Source: Muribaculaceae bacterium (GTDB lineage Bacteria > Bacteroidota > Bacteroidia > Bacteroidales > Muribaculaceae). Taken from it: 46,207 nt of DNA. Position numbers and translations under genes: made by a program. The stretch lies in the NCBI GenBank assembly GCA_023663365.1, contig JAMPHP010000002.1, positions 5,157 to 51,363 on the forward strand, read 5' to 3'. The notes under the pieces were generated by a model. The model saw only the letters and a program-made list of their open reading frames with translations. It made no database searches and was not told the DNA's origin. Each line of letters opens with the position of its first letter. Position 1 is the stretch's first letter. Below are positions 27,410-35,611 of this stretch, piece by piece.

Positions 27410-28438
27410 ATGAAGCTATCCCATATATATATAACGTCCTTACTGCTATTCCTCACCGCCGCACTCCCTCTGCGTGCGCAGGAAGGAGGCAGCACAGCAT
27501 ACAACTTCCTCAATATCACCTCGTCGGCAAAAATCTACGGCCTTGGCGGTGTGAATATATCGCTGGTCGACGACGACATCACCGTCACCGACCAGAACCC
27601 TGCTCTGCTCGGCCCCGAGATGAGCGGCATGGTGGCGCTCAACTACATGTACTACATCGGCGGGTCGAGCTTCGCCGGCTTGCGCTACGGACACTCGGCG
27701 GGCGAGCACGGCGCCTGGGGGGCGCACATACAGTACTTCGGCTACGGCTCCATGAAAGAGACGCTCGAAGACGGCACCATCGTGGGCTCATTCTCGCCTA
27801 AGGACGTGGCGTTCGGTGCCACATACTCGCACGACATCACCGACCGCCTGCGAGGCGGCGTCAACCTCAAGATGCTCTACAGCGGATATGCCGATTACTC
27901 CGCCTTTGCCATCTCAACCGACCTCGGCATCAACTACTTCGACGCCGACCGCGACCTCTCGCTCTCGCTCGTGGTGGCAAACCTCGGCGGCCAGGTAAAG
28001 CGCTTCAACGAGCACTACGACCGCCTGCCCTTCGACGTGCGCCTTGGTTGGTCGCAGTCGTTCGGCACCTTTCCCGTGCGCTTCTCCGTCACGGCATGGA
28101 ACCTCACCAAGTGGAGCCTGCCCTACACCGAGACCGGCGACGGCACCTCGACCGACGAGCCGAAAGTGAAAGACGGCTTCATGAGCAACCTCTTCAGGCA
28201 TCTCATATTCGGCATCGACCTCATATCGAGTCCGAACTACTACATCTCCCTGGCCTACAACTACAAGACACGCACCGACATGAGCACTTACTCGCGGAGC
28301 TTCATCTCGGGCTTCTCGATAGGTGCCGGGCTTAAGGTGAAAAACTTCGGTGTAGGCGCAGCTTTCGCGCAGCCTCACACGGGAGCCACCACTTTCATGA
28401 TAAATCTATCGTATAACCTCAGCGACATAATACGTTGA
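27410..28438 (+). CDS. porQ: Type IX secretion system protein PorQ
   Basis: This is a 342-aa outer-membrane protein. The ATG at 27410 gives signal peptide MKLSHIYITSLLLFLTAALPLRA. The next motif, TAYNFLNITSSAKIYGLGGVNISL, and DDDITVTDQNPALLGPEMSG are characteristic of PorQ, part of the PorV/U/Q/Z attachment machinery that handles T9SS cargo. The rest is beta-barrel strands ending in FMINLSYNLSDIIR. It heads an operon with cmk, ispH and an exonuclease, with its stop overlapping the putative TTG start of cmk. PorQ homologues also occur in Bacteroidales without a full T9SS, so its presence alone does not prove one. Confidence 0.9.
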   Translation: MKLSHIYITSLLLFLTAALPLRAQEGGSTAYNFLNITSSAKIYGLGGVNISLVDDDITVTDQNPALLGPEMSGMVALNYMYYIGGSSFAGLRYGHSAGEHGAWGAHIQYFGYGSMKETLEDGTIVGSFSPKDVAFGATYSHDITDRLRGGVNLKMLYSGYADYSAFAISTDLGINYFDADRDLSLSLVVANLGGQVKRFNEHYDRLPFDVRLGWSQSFGTFPVRFSVTAWNLTKWSLPYTETGDGTSTDEPKVKDGFMSNLFRHLIFGIDLISSPNYYISLAYNYKTRTDMSTYSRSFISGFSIGAGLKVKNFGVGAAFAQPHTGATTFMINLSYNLSDIIR

Positions 28439-29145
28439 CAGTGAACAACCATCGTCCTATAATAATTGCCGTCGACGGCTTCTCGTCGTCGGGTAAAAGC
28501 ACCATGGCGCGCCGTCTGGCCGCTAAAATCGGCTACCGATATATCGACTCCGGCGCCATGTACCGCGCCGTCACTCTATATGCCCTCGACCACGGTCTGA
28601 TCGGCGCCGACGGCACCCCCGATGCTGCTGCCATAGTGGCAGCCCTTCCCGACATCCACATCGACTTCCAAGTGCAGCCCGACGGCGGAGCCCAGCACAC
28701 CATGCTCAACGGCACAGACGTAGAAGCCGAAATCCGCCGCCTGCGTGTAAGCAACGCCGTGTCGCCCGTTTCCGCCATCCCCGAGGTGCGCCGCGCCCTC
28801 GTGGCCATGCAACAGGCTCTAGGCAGCGACAGAGGCATAGTGATGGATGGGCGCGACATAGGCACCGTGGTATTCCCCGATGCCGAGCTCAAGATTTTCG
28901 TCGATGCCTCGGCCGAGACGCGCGCACAGCGCCGCTTCAAGGAGATGATCGAGAAAGGCGCATCTATCTCCTACGAGGACGTGCTCGCCAATGTGGTGCA
29001 TCGCGACAGAATAGACACCACCCGCGCCGAGAGTCCGCTCCGCAGAGCCGACGATGCCATCAGCCTCGACAACTCTGCCATGACCATCGAGGAGCAGGAC
29101 CAATGGCTCATGGAGCAGTTCAACCGTACCATAGCCGGGCTCTGA
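28435..29145 (+). CDS. cmk: Cytidylate kinase
   Basis: This 236-aa enzyme phosphorylates CMP/dCMP with ATP for nucleotide synthesis. The P-loop is DGFSSSGKST near the N-terminus. Other family motifs are YRYIDSGAMYRAVTLYAL, the CMP-binding insertion, MDGRDIGTVVFPDAELKIFVDA, RAQRRFKEM and RDRIDTTRAESPL. No ATG is available upstream of the P-loop. The choices are TTG at 28435 (overlapping the porQ stop) or GTG at 28441 (just after it); the GTG gives MNNHRPIIIAVDGF. The stop overlaps the ispH ATG by one base (TGATG). Confidence 0.95.
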   Translation: MTVNNHRPIIIAVDGFSSSGKSTMARRLAAKIGYRYIDSGAMYRAVTLYALDHGLIGADGTPDAAAIVAALPDIHIDFQVQPDGGAQHTMLNGTDVEAEIRRLRVSNAVSPVSAIPEVRRALVAMQQALGSDRGIVMDGRDIGTVVFPDAELKIFVDASAETRAQRRFKEMIEKGASISYEDVLANVVHRDRIDTTRAESPLRRADDAISLDNSAMTIEEQDQWLMEQFNRTIAGL

Positions 29146-30023
29146 TGGCAGAAATCGAGATTGACAGCGAGTCGGGATTTTGCTTCGGAGTGGTCACAGC
29201 CATCCGCAAGGCCGAAGAGGTGCTTGCCCAAGGCGGCACTCTCTACTGCCTGGGCGACATCGTGCACAACTCCGACGAAGTGGAGCGCCTCCGTGCCACG
29301 GGACTTCAGACCATCACCCACGCCGGCCTCGACTCGCTCCACAAGGTGAAAGTGCTGCTGCGCGCTCACGGCGAGCCTCCCGAGACATATCGGACGGCAA
29401 GCGCCAACAACATCGACATCATCGATGCCACCTGCCCCGTGGTGCTCAAGCTGCAGCAGCGCATCAAGGCCAACTTCGACGCCAACAGGCACCTGGGCCA
29501 AGATGCCCCGCAGATTGTGATATACGGCAAAATCGGCCATGCCGAGGTAAACGGACTTGTAGGGCAGACCGAAGGCCGCGCCATCGTGATAGAAGGCATC
29601 GCCGACCTCGACAAAATCGACTTCACACGCCCTGTGGCGCTCTACTCGCAGACCACAAAATCGCTCGAAGGCTTCAGCGAAATCACTGCCGAGATAAAGC
29701 GGCGCATGGCGCCGGGGGTAGCATTCAGCTACTACGACACCATCTGCCGCCAAGTGGCGAACCGCGCCGACCACTTGCGCAGCTTTGCTGCCGGAAAAGA
29801 CGTGATTCTCTTCGTGGCCGGCACCAAGAGCAGCAACGGCAAGGTACTCTACAAGCATTGCCGCGACGTGAACAGCCGCACTCACCTCATTGCAAACGAA
29901 ACAGAACTCTGCCCGGAGTGGCTCGAGGGTGCATCTACCATAGGAATATGTGGCGCCACCTCCACCCCGCGTTGGCTCATGGAGCGCGTCCGCGATGCCG
30001 TAATCACTGCCCTGAATGGATAG
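29145..30023 (+). CDS. ispH: 4-hydroxy-3-methylbut-2-enyl diphosphate reductase
   Basis: This 292-aa iron-sulfur enzyme catalyses the last step of the non-mevalonate isoprenoid pathway, forming IPP and DMAPP. The three conserved cluster ligands are present as C13 (SGFCFGV), C97 (IDATCPVV) and C201 (DTICRQVANR). LRAHGEPPE and FVAGTKSSNGKVLYKHCRDV are further IspH motifs. The start at 29145 is used because it gives the conserved N-terminus MAEIEIDSESGFCFGV; upstream sequence in the same frame is inside cmk. It overlaps the next gene by 8 nt. Confidence 0.96.
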   Translation: MAEIEIDSESGFCFGVVTAIRKAEEVLAQGGTLYCLGDIVHNSDEVERLRATGLQTITHAGLDSLHKVKVLLRAHGEPPETYRTASANNIDIIDATCPVVLKLQQRIKANFDANRHLGQDAPQIVIYGKIGHAEVNGLVGQTEGRAIVIEGIADLDKIDFTRPVALYSQTTKSLEGFSEITAEIKRRMAPGVAFSYYDTICRQVANRADHLRSFAAGKDVILFVAGTKSSNGKVLYKHCRDVNSRTHLIANETELCPEWLEGASTIGICGATSTPRWLMERVRDAVITALNG

Positions 30024-30513
30024 CTTCGTTGCAATCGACGTAGAGACCGCCAACGGCCATCGCTCCAGCATCTGCTCCATAGGGGCCGTAAAGGTGCGCG
30101 AGGGCGTGATTGTCGACCGCCGCTACTCGTTGGTAAAACCCGAGCCCGACTGGTACTCCTATGCTTGCGTCCGCGTGCACGGTATCACCGACAGCGACAC
30201 CTGGAACGCACCCGTATTCGGCACCGTGTGGAAAGAGCTGCACCAATGGTGCGAAGGCCTGCCTCTGGTTGCCCACAACGCTCCATTCGATGCCGGATGT
30301 ATACGCGAGGCTTGCCGCATCTATGGCCTCGAGCCTCCCGAAAGCCCGTTTTTGTGCACCCTCAAAGCCGCCCGCGCAAGCATACCGCGAGGTATGTGCG
30401 CTTCTAAATCGCTCGACTCACTATGCCAGTACTTCGGAATACCCCTCAAAAATCACCACAACGCTCTCGACGACGCCGAAGCGTGCGCAAAGCTCGCCAT
30501 CGTTCTTCTCTGA
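30016..30513 (+). CDS. DnaQ-like 3'-5' exonuclease (DEDDh)
   Basis: This is a 165-aa protein of the RNase T/DNA polymerase III epsilon fold. Exo I is FVAIDVETANG (D8, E10), Exo II is VAHNAPFDAGCIREA, and Exo III is NHHNALDDAEACAKLA with the catalytic His and Asp of the DEDDh type. It is a stand-alone exonuclease domain without a BRCT or polymerase extension, so the specific role (proofreading, RNA processing or repair) is open. It is translationally coupled to ispH. A small membrane protein frame overlaps its 3' end. Confidence 0.9.
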   Translation: MDSFVAIDVETANGHRSSICSIGAVKVREGVIVDRRYSLVKPEPDWYSYACVRVHGITDSDTWNAPVFGTVWKELHQWCEGLPLVAHNAPFDAGCIREACRIYGLEPPESPFLCTLKAARASIPRGMCASKSLDSLCQYFGIPLKNHHNALDDAEACAKLAIVLL

Positions 30514-30821
30514 ACCGCAAGCTGCTCACGCTCCTGTGGTTTGCAGCGGCAGCTCTGATTGTGTGGATACACCTGAACCGCCCCGGCCTCGCCGCAAGCA
30601 CGGTGGAATGTAATGCCGCCGAGCTGCACGCGGCCACGCTCAGCGGTGAAGCAGCCGCCGCTGCCGTGATCGACTTTCCTGCGGGTTCGATGCAGCGCGA
30701 GGATGCCATCCTCGCTATCCGCGCCCGCGAGTCGGAGCTCCGCACCGCCGGATTTCCTACCGCTGCCGACAGCTTTGCCGCTGCCGCCGAGCGCCGTCTG
30801 AAGGCCGATAAAGTGATTTAG
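30423..30821 (+). CDS. Small single-pass membrane protein, unknown function
   Basis: I do not recognise this 132-aa protein. From ATG 30423 it has a very basic N-terminus (RSRRRRSVRKARHR), one transmembrane helix (LLTLLWFAAAALIVWIHL) and an Ala-rich periplasmic tail with EDAILAIRARESELRTAGFP. The first 91 nt overlap the exonuclease gene in another frame, which is long for this compact genome. A GTG at 30483 would shorten the overlap to 31 nt. The helix and non-random tail, and the lack of any other gene between 30513 and 30896, support a real gene. The start remains uncertain. Confidence 0.55.
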   Translation: MPVLRNTPQKSPQRSRRRRSVRKARHRSSLNRKLLTLLWFAAAALIVWIHLNRPGLAASTVECNAAELHAATLSGEAAAAAVIDFPAGSMQREDAILAIRARESELRTAGFPTAADSFAAAAERRLKADKVI

Positions 30822-30868
30822 GCGTGTTTTTTAACCATAATGACCACTGCGATAGTCGAAAAAATTCG

Positions 30869-30876
30869 TACTTTTG
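30869..30876 (+). promoter_or_regulatory. Candidate -7 box (TACTTTTG) of amidase gene
   Basis: TACTTTTG matches TAnnTTTG and lies 19 nt before the ATG at 30896. No clear TTTG occurs at the -33 position. Confidence 0.5.
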
Positions 30877-30895
30877 CAAGTTGAAGAATACTCCT

Positions 30896-31711
30896 ATGCG
30901 CATCATTGCTTTCATATCTCGATGTATTGCTGTCGCAGCTATCCTTGCGGCGGGATGCCTCTGTGCGCAGGCAAAAGATGCCAAAGCCGACTTCACTCTC
31001 GCCATCGATGCCGGGCATGGCGGCCACGACAAAGGCTGCAACAGCGGCAAAAACTACGAGAAGAACATCACCCTCGACGTGGCAAAGCGCCTGCACAAAC
31101 TAGTGAACAAGAACTGCGGCGACAGTGTTGATGTGGTGATGACACGCTCGACCGACATCTTTGTGCCTCTCGACAAGCGCGCCAAGATAGCGAACGAGGC
31201 CGGGGCCGACCTCTTCATATCCATCCATGTCAACTCAATCGACAAGCGGTCGAAAGGTCGGCATCTGGTGCACGGAGCGTCGGTCTACACCGTCGGGCTG
31301 CACAAGAGCAAAGCCAACCTCAATGTGGCTATGCGCGAGAACGCCGTAATCGAGCTAGAGGAGGACTACACCGCCACTTACCAAGGCTTCGACCCGAACT
31401 CATCGGAATCATATATCATCTTCGAGCTCGGGCAGAACCGCAATATGGCGCAGAGCATCGACTTCGCTTCCCTGGCTCAGAATGAGCTCGTAAGCACTGC
31501 CGGACGTGCCGACAAAGGCGTGCGGCAAGCAGGCTTTCTGGTGCTGTGGGCCACCAAGATGCCGGCCGTGCTCGTTGAGCTCGACTTTATCTGCAATGCC
31601 GCCGCCGAGCGCTTCCTCGCCTCCGAGAGCGGCAGGCAGAAGTGTGCACAGGCTCTTTTCAACGCTTTCATGGACTACCGCCGTGCAAAGCTCCACTCAC
31701 ATGCAAACTAA
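30896..31711 (+). CDS. N-acetylmuramoyl-L-alanine amidase (Amidase_3)
   Basis: This is a 271-aa exported zinc hydrolase that splits the amide bond between N-acetylmuramic acid and the stem peptide during cell-wall remodelling. The start at 30896 gives signal peptide MRIIAFISRCIAVAAILAAG ending near CLCAQA. The catalytic domain spans ~30-260, with zinc-ligand motifs LAIDAGHGGHDKGC, KNYEKNITLDVAKRLH and FISIHVNS, and the catalytic Glu in VLVELDFICN. RSTDIFVPLDKRAKIAN is also typical. It has no LysM or SPOR domain. It is followed 11 nt later by an MCE gene. Confidence 0.93.
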   Translation: MRIIAFISRCIAVAAILAAGCLCAQAKDAKADFTLAIDAGHGGHDKGCNSGKNYEKNITLDVAKRLHKLVNKNCGDSVDVVMTRSTDIFVPLDKRAKIANEAGADLFISIHVNSIDKRSKGRHLVHGASVYTVGLHKSKANLNVAMRENAVIELEEDYTATYQGFDPNSSESYIIFELGQNRNMAQSIDFASLAQNELVSTAGRADKGVRQAGFLVLWATKMPAVLVELDFICNAAAERFLASESGRQKCAQALFNAFMDYRRAKLHSHAN

Positions 31712-31722
31712 CAATAGAATAT

Positions 31723-32625
31723 ATGAAACAAGTATTTCGCAAAGAAGTGATTATAGGCCTGCTGGTCATAGTGGCCCTTGCCATCCTCTTCTTCGGCATC
31801 AACTTCCTCAAAGGCGTCAACATCTTCAAAGCCGCCAACTACTTCTACGCCAACTATACCAATGTCGAAGGCCTCGCACAGTCGGCGCCCGTCACTCTCA
31901 ACGGATATAAAATCGGTCTTGTGCGCGAGATTCACTACGACTACGAGCGCCCCGGCAACGTCACCGTCGAGCTCAGCCTCGACAAAGAGCTTCGCCTTCC
32001 CATGGGCACCAAAGCAACCGTAGAGAGCGACATTCTCGGCACGGCCTCCATCGTGCTGACTCTCGGCAATCCCGCCGACGGTTTTCATGCAATCGGCGAC
32101 ACCCTCATCGGAGGCACCAAAGCCGGCATGATGGCAGCCGTATCGGAAAGCCTGATGCCTTCGGTCAGCGCCATTTTCCCTAAAATCGACACTCTGCTCA
32201 CAAGCCTCAACGCCATCGCCGCCGACCCGGCGCTCACCCGCAGCATAAGCCGCCTCGACGGTATCACCACCGAGCTCGACGCTTCGCTGCGCTCTCTCCG
32301 CGGTGTGATGGCAAGCCTCAACCCCATAGCATCCGACATCAAGAGCATCACCGCCAACGTCGACACTATAACCGGCGACCTCACCACTGTGTCGGGACGC
32401 CTCCGCGAAGCTCCCATCGACAGCCTGCTCGACAACCTGCAGACCACCGTGGCAAACCTCGAGACCCTCACCGCGAGCCTCAACAACCCCAACTCGACAG
32501 TCGGCAAACTCACAAACGACCCCGAGCTCTACAACAACCTCAACGCTACCGTGGCTTCGCTTGACTCCCTCTTCATCGACATCAAGAAGAACCCCAAGCG
32601 CTACATCAACATCAAACTACTCTAA
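31723..32625 (+). CDS. MlaD-like MCE-domain lipid-transport protein
   Basis: This is a 300-aa inner-membrane-anchored periplasmic protein. A basic start (MKQVFRKEV) and one transmembrane helix (IIGLLVIVALAILFFGINFL) lead to an MCE domain (ANYFYANYTNVEGLAQSAPV; VTLNGYKIGLVREI) and a long helical tail rich in SLNAIA-like and TVANLETLTAS-like heptads. Such proteins shuttle phospholipids between membranes with MlaE and MlaF partners, which are not in this window. In Bacteroidetes the gene is often separate from them. The start at 31723 is chosen over an upstream in-frame ATG inside the amidase gene. Its TAA overlaps the convergent hydrolase stop. Confidence 0.88.
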   Translation: MKQVFRKEVIIGLLVIVALAILFFGINFLKGVNIFKAANYFYANYTNVEGLAQSAPVTLNGYKIGLVREIHYDYERPGNVTVELSLDKELRLPMGTKATVESDILGTASIVLTLGNPADGFHAIGDTLIGGTKAGMMAAVSESLMPSVSAIFPKIDTLLTSLNAIAADPALTRSISRLDGITTELDASLRSLRGVMASLNPIASDIKSITANVDTITGDLTTVSGRLREAPIDSLLDNLQTTVANLETLTASLNNPNSTVGKLTNDPELYNNLNATVASLDSLFIDIKKNPKRYINIKLL

Positions 32626-33569
32626 GCTAACACCTTGCCGAGCCAGTCGAGCATTGCTTTATAGACCTGCTCCCTGACTTTGGGGCGCGAAAGCACGAGG
32701 TCGTGCAGGCCGCCCTCAAAAGTAAGCTCGGTGACATTGCCGCCAAGAGCTCTGCCATAGCGCGCTATGCTTTCCACATCGAGGATAGCATCGGCGCGCT
32801 TATATTTTTCCTTCGCATCGCCGGGGCGCACCGAGTCGGCGGAGTGCATCAGGAGCACCGGCACACTTATAGTGCGCCGCCTCAGCTGCTTCTGAGCACG
32901 GTCGACAGCTCTCACCCAGGCCGCATCGGGGTCGGGCAAGATGTCGGGCTTCCACTCCTTGCGGTAGGTCCATTCGCCGCCATAGTCGGCGGAGAGCGAC
33001 TCGGCATATCCGCGGTCGGGGCGCTGGTGCACACGCATGTGCGGGAACAGGCGAGCCAGAGCACTCACCATGGGGATTGCAAAGCGCCTGACAGCAGCGG
33101 GCAGATTCCATGCCAGAAAAGGGCTGTTGAGCACGAGTGCCTTGAATATAGGGTCGGGCGATTCCGACATGTAGAGCGATGCCGTGAGTCCGCCCGTGGA
33201 GTGCCCTATCAGCACAGCCTCGGTAATACCATCTGCACGCATCGCGCTCACTCCGGCGGCGATGTCGGCGAAATATTCATGCAGATCGCGCACGGCAAAC
33301 ATCTTTTGCCCGGGCAGCAACGAGCGCCCGTAGCGACGCAAATCCACGGCATAGAAGCTGTAGCCTGCGTCGACAAAGGTGTCGGCCATCTCTTTCTGGA
33401 GAAAGTAATCACTGAATCCGTGCAGATAGAGCACTGCCCGGCGGCATGCTGTGGCTGCCTGCTTGCGTACTACGGTGCATCGCACGGCTCCGTCGCGGTC
33501 GGCAGGCTGATCTACCGATGCTTGCTCAAAGCCGTGGCCGAGGATGTCAGATTTCCAGTTGAATTTCAT
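32622..33569 (-). CDS. Alpha/beta hydrolase (serine aminopeptidase S33 / lysophospholipase-like)
   Basis: This cytoplasmic protein of about 315 aa has MKFNWKSDILGHGFE at its start, the usual opening of a Bacteroidetes hydrolase group. YLHGFSDYF forms the oxyanion region, LIGHSTGGL holds the nucleophile Ser, PVLLMHSADSV carries the candidate Asp and EGGLHDLVLSRP the His. The ATG at 33569 follows the upstream stop; an alternative ATG at 33581 would overlap it. It resembles monoacylglycerol lipase or lysophospholipase proteins; substrate unknown. It is coupled to the dehydrogenase gene. Confidence 0.88.
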   Translation of the reverse strand: MKFNWKSDILGHGFEQASVDQPADRDGAVRCTVVRKQAATACRRAVLYLHGFSDYFLQKEMADTFVDAGYSFYAVDLRRYGRSLLPGQKMFAVRDLHEYFADIAAGVSAMRADGITEAVLIGHSTGGLTASLYMSESPDPIFKALVLNSPFLAWNLPAAVRRFAIPMVSALARLFPHMRVHQRPDRGYAESLSADYGGEWTYRKEWKPDILPDPDAAWVRAVDRAQKQLRRRTISVPVLLMHSADSVRPGDAKEKYKRADAILDVESIARYGRALGGNVTELTFEGGLHDLVLSRPKVREQVYKAMLDWLGKVLA

Positions 33570-33573
33570 ACCA

Positions 33574-34533
33574 TCAAGCATTTACCACATTCAACGGCGC
33601 ACCGGCTGCGAAAGTTCGCAAATTCTCAAGAGCGATGTCGAAGAGGCGCTCTCGGGCTTCGGTCGAAGCCCATGCTATATGCGGAGTGATGAAGCAGTTG
33701 CGGGCCGAGAGCAGCGGATTGTCGGCGGCCGGCGGCTCATTGCACATCACATCGAGGCCGGCAGCGTGGAGGCGGCCGCTGTTGAGAGCCTCGGCAAGCG
33801 CCTGCTCATCAACCACAGGTCCACGCGAAGTGTTGATAAGGATAGCCGACGGCTTCATCAAGGCAAGCCTGCGGCTGTCGGCGAGCCCTCGGGTGCCGGG
33901 TGTGAGCGGGCAGTGAAGGCTGAGGACGTCGGAGGCGGCGAAGAGCTCGTCGATTTCCATCTTGGTATAGCCCTCGGGGAGCTCGCTTTGGGACTTTGAG
34001 GTAGCCACGGCCACCTTCATGCCGAGCGCCAAGGCTATGCGGGCCACGGCCCCACCAATATTACCCAGGCCGACAATTCCGAAGGTCTTGCCGGCAAGCT
34101 CGCTCCACTCGCCAAGGCGGTAAGAGAAGTCGGCCTGCGAGCTCCAGCGTCCTGCAGCATTGGCCGCAGCATAGCTCTCCACCCGGCTCGTGATAGCGAA
34201 AAGGAGCGCGAACACGTGCTGAGCCACCGACATAGTGCTGTACGACGGTATGTTGGTAACCACGACTCCGGCTCGGCGCGCGGCTTCTACATCGACGATG
34301 TTGTAGCCCGTGGCGAGCACGCCTATGTAGCGCAGATCGGGAAGGGCGGCTATAGTGTCGGCGCTGATTGGCACTTTATTGGTGAGGATGGCATCGGCTC
34401 CGGCAGCCCTTGCCACGATGTCGGCAGCATCGGTGCGGTCGTATATTTCAAAATCACAGACATCGGCGAAGGCAGCCCAGCGGGCATCATCGGCAGGATA
34501 GACGGTAAATCCGTCGAGACATACGGTTTTCAT
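33574..34533 (-). CDS. D-2-hydroxyacid dehydrogenase (NAD-dependent)
   Basis: This 319-aa cytosolic oxidoreductase has the two-domain D-isomer-specific dehydrogenase fold. The NAD-binding motif is FGIVGLGNIGGAVARIALALG. Catalytic motifs are TSRGPVVDEQAL (with the conserved Arg), AAGLDVMCNEPP (Glu) and ITPHIAWAST (His). The nearest recognised relatives are glycerate/hydroxypyruvate and related D-2-hydroxyacid dehydrogenases. The substrate cannot be assigned from sequence alone. It lies in a minus-strand pair with the hydrolase. A hairpin terminator separates it from prs upstream. Confidence 0.92.
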   Translation of the reverse strand: MKTVCLDGFTVYPADDARWAAFADVCDFEIYDRTDAADIVARAAGADAILTNKVPISADTIAALPDLRYIGVLATGYNIVDVEAARRAGVVVTNIPSYSTMSVAQHVFALLFAITSRVESYAAANAAGRWSSQADFSYRLGEWSELAGKTFGIVGLGNIGGAVARIALALGMKVAVATSKSQSELPEGYTKMEIDELFAASDVLSLHCPLTPGTRGLADSRRLALMKPSAILINTSRGPVVDEQALAEALNSGRLHAAGLDVMCNEPPAADNPLLSARNCFITPHIAWASTEARERLFDIALENLRTFAAGAPLNVVNA

Positions 34534-34558
34534 GGCATGGAGGGTGTTTGTAAACAGT

Positions 34559-34603
34559 AAGGGCGCACCGGCACAATCATCGACTGCACTTCGGGGCGCC
34601 CTT
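34559..34603 (-). terminator. Hairpin downstream of prs
   Basis: AAGGGCGC (34559-34566) pairs with GCGCCCTT (34596-34603), extended by CCG/CGG across a bulge. It lies 26 nt past the prs stop on the minus strand. The following T content is modest, so this is a plausible but not ideal intrinsic terminator. Confidence 0.5.
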
Positions 34604-34629
34604 GCGTGATGCGATATTATTGCGCTTGC

Positions 34630-35574
34630 TTATTTAATAAGGTACTGCGATGAAATCGACTGGAACGAGTGCACGCGGCGGATAGTGTCGGCAAAGAGTC
34701 GGGCTACCGATATTATGGTGCACTTGGGGCAATCCTTGGTATAAGGGATTGAATTGGTGAAAATCATCTCTTCGAGAGCGCAGTCGTTGACACGCTGGGT
34801 GGCGGGATCGCTCATGATTGCGTGAGAGCAAAGGGCACGCACCGACTTGGCGCCGTTCTCCATCATCAGGTTGGCAGCCTTGGTGATGGTGCCGGCGGTG
34901 TCTACCATGTCGTCGACAAGAATCACGTTCTTGCCTTCGACATCACCGATCACGGTCATCTTGGCCACGACGTTGGCCTTGGCACGCTGCTTGTGGCACA
35001 GTACCAGGGGCACATCGAGGTACTTGGCGTAGCTGTTGGCACGCTTGGCACCGCCCACGTCGGGAGTGGCAATCACCATATCCTCGAGCTTGAGGCTCTG
35101 GATATAGGGGATGAATACCGAAGAGGCGTAGAGGTGGTCGACGGGAACGTTGAAAAATCCCTGGATCTGGTCGGCGTGAAGGTCCATGGTAATAACGCGG
35201 TCGACACCTGCCGTGACGAGCATATCCGACACAAGTTTTGCGGCGATTGACACGCGTGGCTTGTCCTTGCGGTCCTGGCGGGCCCAGCCGAAGTAAGGCA
35301 TCACAGCGATTACCGACTTGGCGGAAGCACGCTTTGCAGCATCGATCATCAGGAGGAGCTCCATCAGATTGTCGCAGTTGGGGAAGGTGCTCTGCACGAG
35401 GTAAACCTCGCAGCCGCGAACCGACTCCTCGAAGCTGACTTCAAATTCGCCGTCGGCAAAATGCTCTATCTTCATTGAGCCGAGTTCGACACCGAGTTCT
35501 TTGCAGATTTCCTCGGCCATATAGCGCGATTTGGTGCCTGAGAAAACCTTAAAGTTGGGAAGAAATGAATCCAT
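34630..35574 (-). CDS. prs: Ribose-phosphate pyrophosphokinase (PRPP synthetase)
   Basis: This 314-aa cytosolic enzyme makes PRPP from ribose 5-phosphate and ATP for purine, pyrimidine, His and Trp synthesis. Motifs are the N-terminal FKVFSGTKSRYMAEEICKEL, EVYLVQSTFPNCDNLMELLL, VMPYFGWARQDRKDKPR, ITMDLHADQIQGFF, ATPDVGGAKRAN and the PRPP-binding loop ILVDDMVDTAGTI. Length is normal. Only 37 nt separate it from the upstream GH13 gene on the same strand, so they may be cotranscribed. Confidence 0.97.
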   Translation of the reverse strand: MDSFLPNFKVFSGTKSRYMAEEICKELGVELGSMKIEHFADGEFEVSFEESVRGCEVYLVQSTFPNCDNLMELLLMIDAAKRASAKSVIAVMPYFGWARQDRKDKPRVSIAAKLVSDMLVTAGVDRVITMDLHADQIQGFFNVPVDHLYASSVFIPYIQSLKLEDMVIATPDVGGAKRANSYAKYLDVPLVLCHKQRAKANVVAKMTVIGDVEGKNVILVDDMVDTAGTITKAANLMMENGAKSVRALCSHAIMSDPATQRVNDCALEEMIFTNSIPYTKDCPKCTIISVARLFADTIRRVHSFQSISSQYLIK

Positions 35575-35611
35575 TGGATACGTTTGGTTTATATATTTGG
35601 TGGATTGGGTT

